From the NCBI GenBank assembly GCA_958435885.1, contig CAUBHZ010000089.1, forward strand, positions 1-7,190: DNA of 7,190 bases, written 5' to 3'. Shown here one piece after another: positions 4,869-7,190 of the stretch (positions within the stretch are counted from its first letter, which is position 1; each line of letters starts with the position of its first letter). The notes below the pieces were generated by a model. That model worked only from the letters and a program-made list of their open reading frames with translations, did not search any database and was not told the origin of the DNA. Source of the stretch: an uncultured Intestinimonas sp. (GTDB lineage Bacteria; Bacillota_A; Clostridia; Oscillospirales; Oscillospiraceae). The position numbers were made by a program, and so were the translations under genes.

Positions 4869-7190
4869 AGGCCGCGGGACGGAGGCGGAGACGGATCTTC
4901 CAGCACGTGAGGACCAACCTTCTGGTCCTGCTGGCCTTTCTGGTCATCGGGGTGGTGTGTTACCATGTGCTGCGGGTGGATCTGCTGAAAAACGCCAAGG
5001 AGCTGGGGGCTTCACTGGCCAAGAGCTATGCCGCGGAGGAGCGGAACAATCTGACCGTCTATGAGACCCTCATCACCTTCGGTACGGAGGCCATCGACTG
5101 GCGGCTTCAGGAGAACGAGGACCCGGAGGATATCCAGTCCTGGATCTCCATGTATTTCCAGCGTCTCCAGAACGTACTGGGGGAGAAGGCGGTGGACCCC
5201 TATGCCGTCCTGAATGGTGAGATCCTGGCGGCCAACCCGTGGGAGGGCATGGAGTACTACGACCTGGAGGGCGCCGTCTGGTACCAGGGCGCCCTGATGG
5301 CCGGCGGCGATGTGATCTTCACCAACGTCTACACCGACTCCATATCCGGCGCACCGGTCATCACAGTGGCCCAGAAGTGCCGGAACTCCGATGCGGTGCT
5401 GGCCTTTGACGTCTTTCTGGAGGACTTCCAGCTGCACTCCAACATGCTGGACCTGCCGGAGGGGGCATCCTTTTTCCTCTGTGACACAGTGGGCAACTTG
5501 GTCTATCTCCAAACCGACGTCTCCGATGACCAGAACGAACTGGACGTCTATGTGAAGGAGCTCCAGGGGCGGATTCAGCGGGGCGAGCTGGAGGAGTACG
5601 ACGCCCATGTCACCGACCTGGAGGGCGAGACACGGAGCGTCTATTACAGCAATATGCCCAACGGCTGGCTCTCCATCATCACCGTCCCCTATGAGACCAT
5701 TCTGCACGAGCTGAAGCAGGCCACGACAGTGTTTGTGGTGGTCTTTCTGTTCAGTCTGCTGAGCGTGGGCTTCCTCACCTGGCGGGAGGTCCTGCTCAGC
5801 GCCCGGATGGAGCGGACCAACGAGACGGTGACCGTCCTGAGCAATTCCTACTACGCTCTCTACCGCGTGGACGTGCTGCGGGACACCTATGAGATCATCA
5901 AGGGCTCGGAGGAGGCCAGGCGGAACCTGCCCGTCCAGGGTCGGTACCAGGACCTTATCCGCATGGCGGGAGACGTCATGGAGGAGGCCGCCTATCCGGA
6001 GTACATGGAGGGCTTTTCCCTGGCCAACGTCCGGAAGCTGGTGGAGCAGGGGGTGCGGGAGTTCGGCGGCGATTTCCTGCGCCGCTTCGGGACGCAGTAC
6101 CGCTGGGTGAACATGTGCATCCTCTTCGACGAGACCCTGGCGGAGGGGGAAGCGGTGCTCTCCTTCCGGGAGGTGGACCGGGAGAAGCGCCGGCAGCTGG
6201 AGGAGCGGAAGCTGCTGGAGGATGCCCTGGAGTCCTCCCGGCAGAGCGAAAAGACCAAGCAGGCTTTCTTCAGCAACATGTCCCACGACATGCGCACACC
6301 CCTCAACGCCATCATCGGGCTCACGGATGTGGCCAAGAAGCACGTGGAGGAGCCGGAGCGGGTGAAGGACTACCTGGAGAAGATCACCGCCTCCGGCCGG
6401 CAGCTGTTGGGGCTCATCAACGACATTCTGGACATGTCCCGGCTGGAGCAGGGCAAGGTGGTCCTGGACGACCGCCAGTTCGACCTCCAGGCCTGCATCG
6501 AGGTCTGCGCGGCTCCCTTCCGGGTCCAGGCGGAGGAGGAGGGGAAGCACTTCCTCACCAGCTTCGAGATGCGCAGCGCCATGGTGCTGGGGGACCCCTT
6601 CCGGATCAGCCAGATCATGAACAACCTGCTCTCCAACGCCTTCAAATTCACCCAGGAAGGGGACACGGTGGAGGTAGAGGTGAAGCAGCTCTCCTTCCAG
6701 AACCAGATCAAGTACCGGATTGTGGTGCGGGACACCGGTCTGGGCATGTCGAAGGAGTTCCTGCCCCAGATTTTTGAGCCCTACGCCAGAGAGACCCGGT
6801 TCAGCGCCGGCCAGGTGATGGGGACGGGGCTGGGCATGCCCATCGTCAAGAACCTGGTCACCCAGATGAGCGGCCAGATTTATGTGGAGAGTGAGCTGGG
6901 GAAGGGGAGCACCTTCACCGTGGAGCTGCCCTTCCAGCCGGCGGAGCAGGAGGAGCACCCCTGCGGCGGCACTCCGGAGCATCCGCTCTCCCTGGAGGGC
7001 AAGCACATCCTCCTGGCCGAGGACAACGCGGTGAACATGGAGATTGCCACGGAGATCCTCACCATGAACGGCATGAAGGTCACCCAGGCGTGGGACGGCC
7101 AGGAGGCGGTGGAACGCTTTGCCGGGTCCCTGCCCTACACCTTTGACGCCATCCTCATGGACATGCAGATGCCCAAGCTGGACGGCTGTG
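4865..7190 (+). CDS. Membrane hybrid sensor histidine kinase with C-terminal receiver (3' end outside window)
   Basis: The frame stays open for 775 codons to the window edge. ATG at 4865 overlaps the HPt stop (ATGA), with AGGAGGG six bases upstream. Order: Arg-rich N-terminus (6-10); membrane helix 1 (about 18-37); extracytoplasmic sensor (about 38-285) with a dCache-like core WYQGALMAGGDVIFTNVYTD (139-158); membrane helix 2 (about 288-310); a possible PAS-like segment (about 315-430); a coiled linker; HisKA with His474 in FFSNMSHDMRTPLNAIIGL; HATPase with N-box Asn591 (NNLLSNAFKFT), G1 box Asp623-Thr-Gly-Leu-Gly, F box IFEPY and G2 box GTGLGMP (653-659); and a receiver from about 713 with Glu719, Asp720 and phospho-acceptor Asp766. 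The receiver is cut before its switch Thr/Ser and Lys. It probably senses an external ligand and feeds the upstream HPt and HD-GYP regulator. The ligand is unknown. Confidence 0.93.
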   Translation, partial: MKAAGRRRRRIFQHVRTNLLVLLAFLVIGVVCYHVLRVDLLKNAKELGASLAKSYAAEERNNLTVYETLITFGTEAIDWRLQENEDPEDIQSWISMYFQRLQNVLGEKAVDPYAVLNGEILAANPWEGMEYYDLEGAVWYQGALMAGGDVIFTNVYTDSISGAPVITVAQKCRNSDAVLAFDVFLEDFQLHSNMLDLPEGASFFLCDTVGNLVYLQTDVSDDQNELDVYVKELQGRIQRGELEEYDAHVTDLEGETRSVYYSNMPNGWLSIITVPYETILHELKQATTVFVVVFLFSLLSVGFLTWREVLLSARMERTNETVTVLSNSYYALYRVDVLRDTYEIIKGSEEARRNLPVQGRYQDLIRMAGDVMEEAAYPEYMEGFSLANVRKLVEQGVREFGGDFLRRFGTQYRWVNMCILFDETLAEGEAVLSFREVDREKRRQLEERKLLEDALESSRQSEKTKQAFFSNMSHDMRTPLNAIIGLTDVAKKHVEEPERVKDYLEKITASGRQLLGLINDILDMSRLEQGKVVLDDRQFDLQACIEVCAAPFRVQAEEEGKHFLTSFEMRSAMVLGDPFRISQIMNNLLSNAFKFTQEGDTVEVEVKQLSFQNQIKYRIVVRDTGLGMSKEFLPQIFEPYARETRFSAGQVMGTGLGMPIVKNLVTQMSGQIYVESELGKGSTFTVELPFQPAEQEEHPCGGTPEHPLSLEGKHILLAEDNAVNMEIATEILTMNGMKVTQAWDGQEAVERFAGSLPYTFDAILMDMQMPKLDGC

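Noticed and set aside
5012..7006. 664-codon open frame on the minus strand opposite the histidine kinase
   Set aside because: The same GC-bias shadow: composition is Leu/His/Val/Gln rich with no recognisable domain, and the plus strand has an intact multidomain kinase.

Overview
The window looks like a piece of a GC-rich Clostridia chromosome, probably an Oscillospiraceae-type gut Firmicute (Flavonifractor, Intestinimonas or Oscillibacter relatives). This is inferred from the plsX-acpP-rnc order typical of Firmicutes, strong GGAGG-type ribosome binding sites, high GC at third codon positions, and the style of the two-component proteins. The genus is not proven. All genes read on the plus strand, and both outer genes are cut by the window edges.

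Positions 1-1679 hold a housekeeping block: the 3' part of plsX (phosphate acyltransferase of phospholipid synthesis), acpP (acyl carrier protein) and rnc (ribonuclease III). A near-consensus sigma-70 type promoter lies between plsX and acpP. A compact GC hairpin with a UUCG loop and a weak U tail separates acpP from rnc. It is probably a partial terminator, because rnc has no room for its own promoter downstream of it.

Positions 1680-3268 hold a GC-rich spacer with a long imperfect inverted repeat, then an 11-helix sodium-coupled amino-acid-type transporter of the NSS/SNF family starting at TTG. A very strong intrinsic terminator closes it. The usual Firmicute neighbours of rnc (smc, ftsY) are not found here.

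Positions 3325-7190 hold a separate signalling operon with its own perfect TATAAT -10 element. It encodes a response regulator with an HD-GYP cyclic-di-GMP phosphodiesterase output, a free-standing HPt phosphotransfer protein, and a membrane hybrid histidine kinase with an extracytoplasmic Cache-like sensor and a C-terminal receiver (truncated). All four phosphorelay residues are visible: kinase His474, kinase receiver Asp766, HPt His63 and regulator Asp66. The simplest model is one four-step relay from an external signal to hydrolysis of cyclic-di-GMP, like an RpfC/RpfG system with the HPt split off. I see no mobile element, CRISPR array, tRNA or rRNA.
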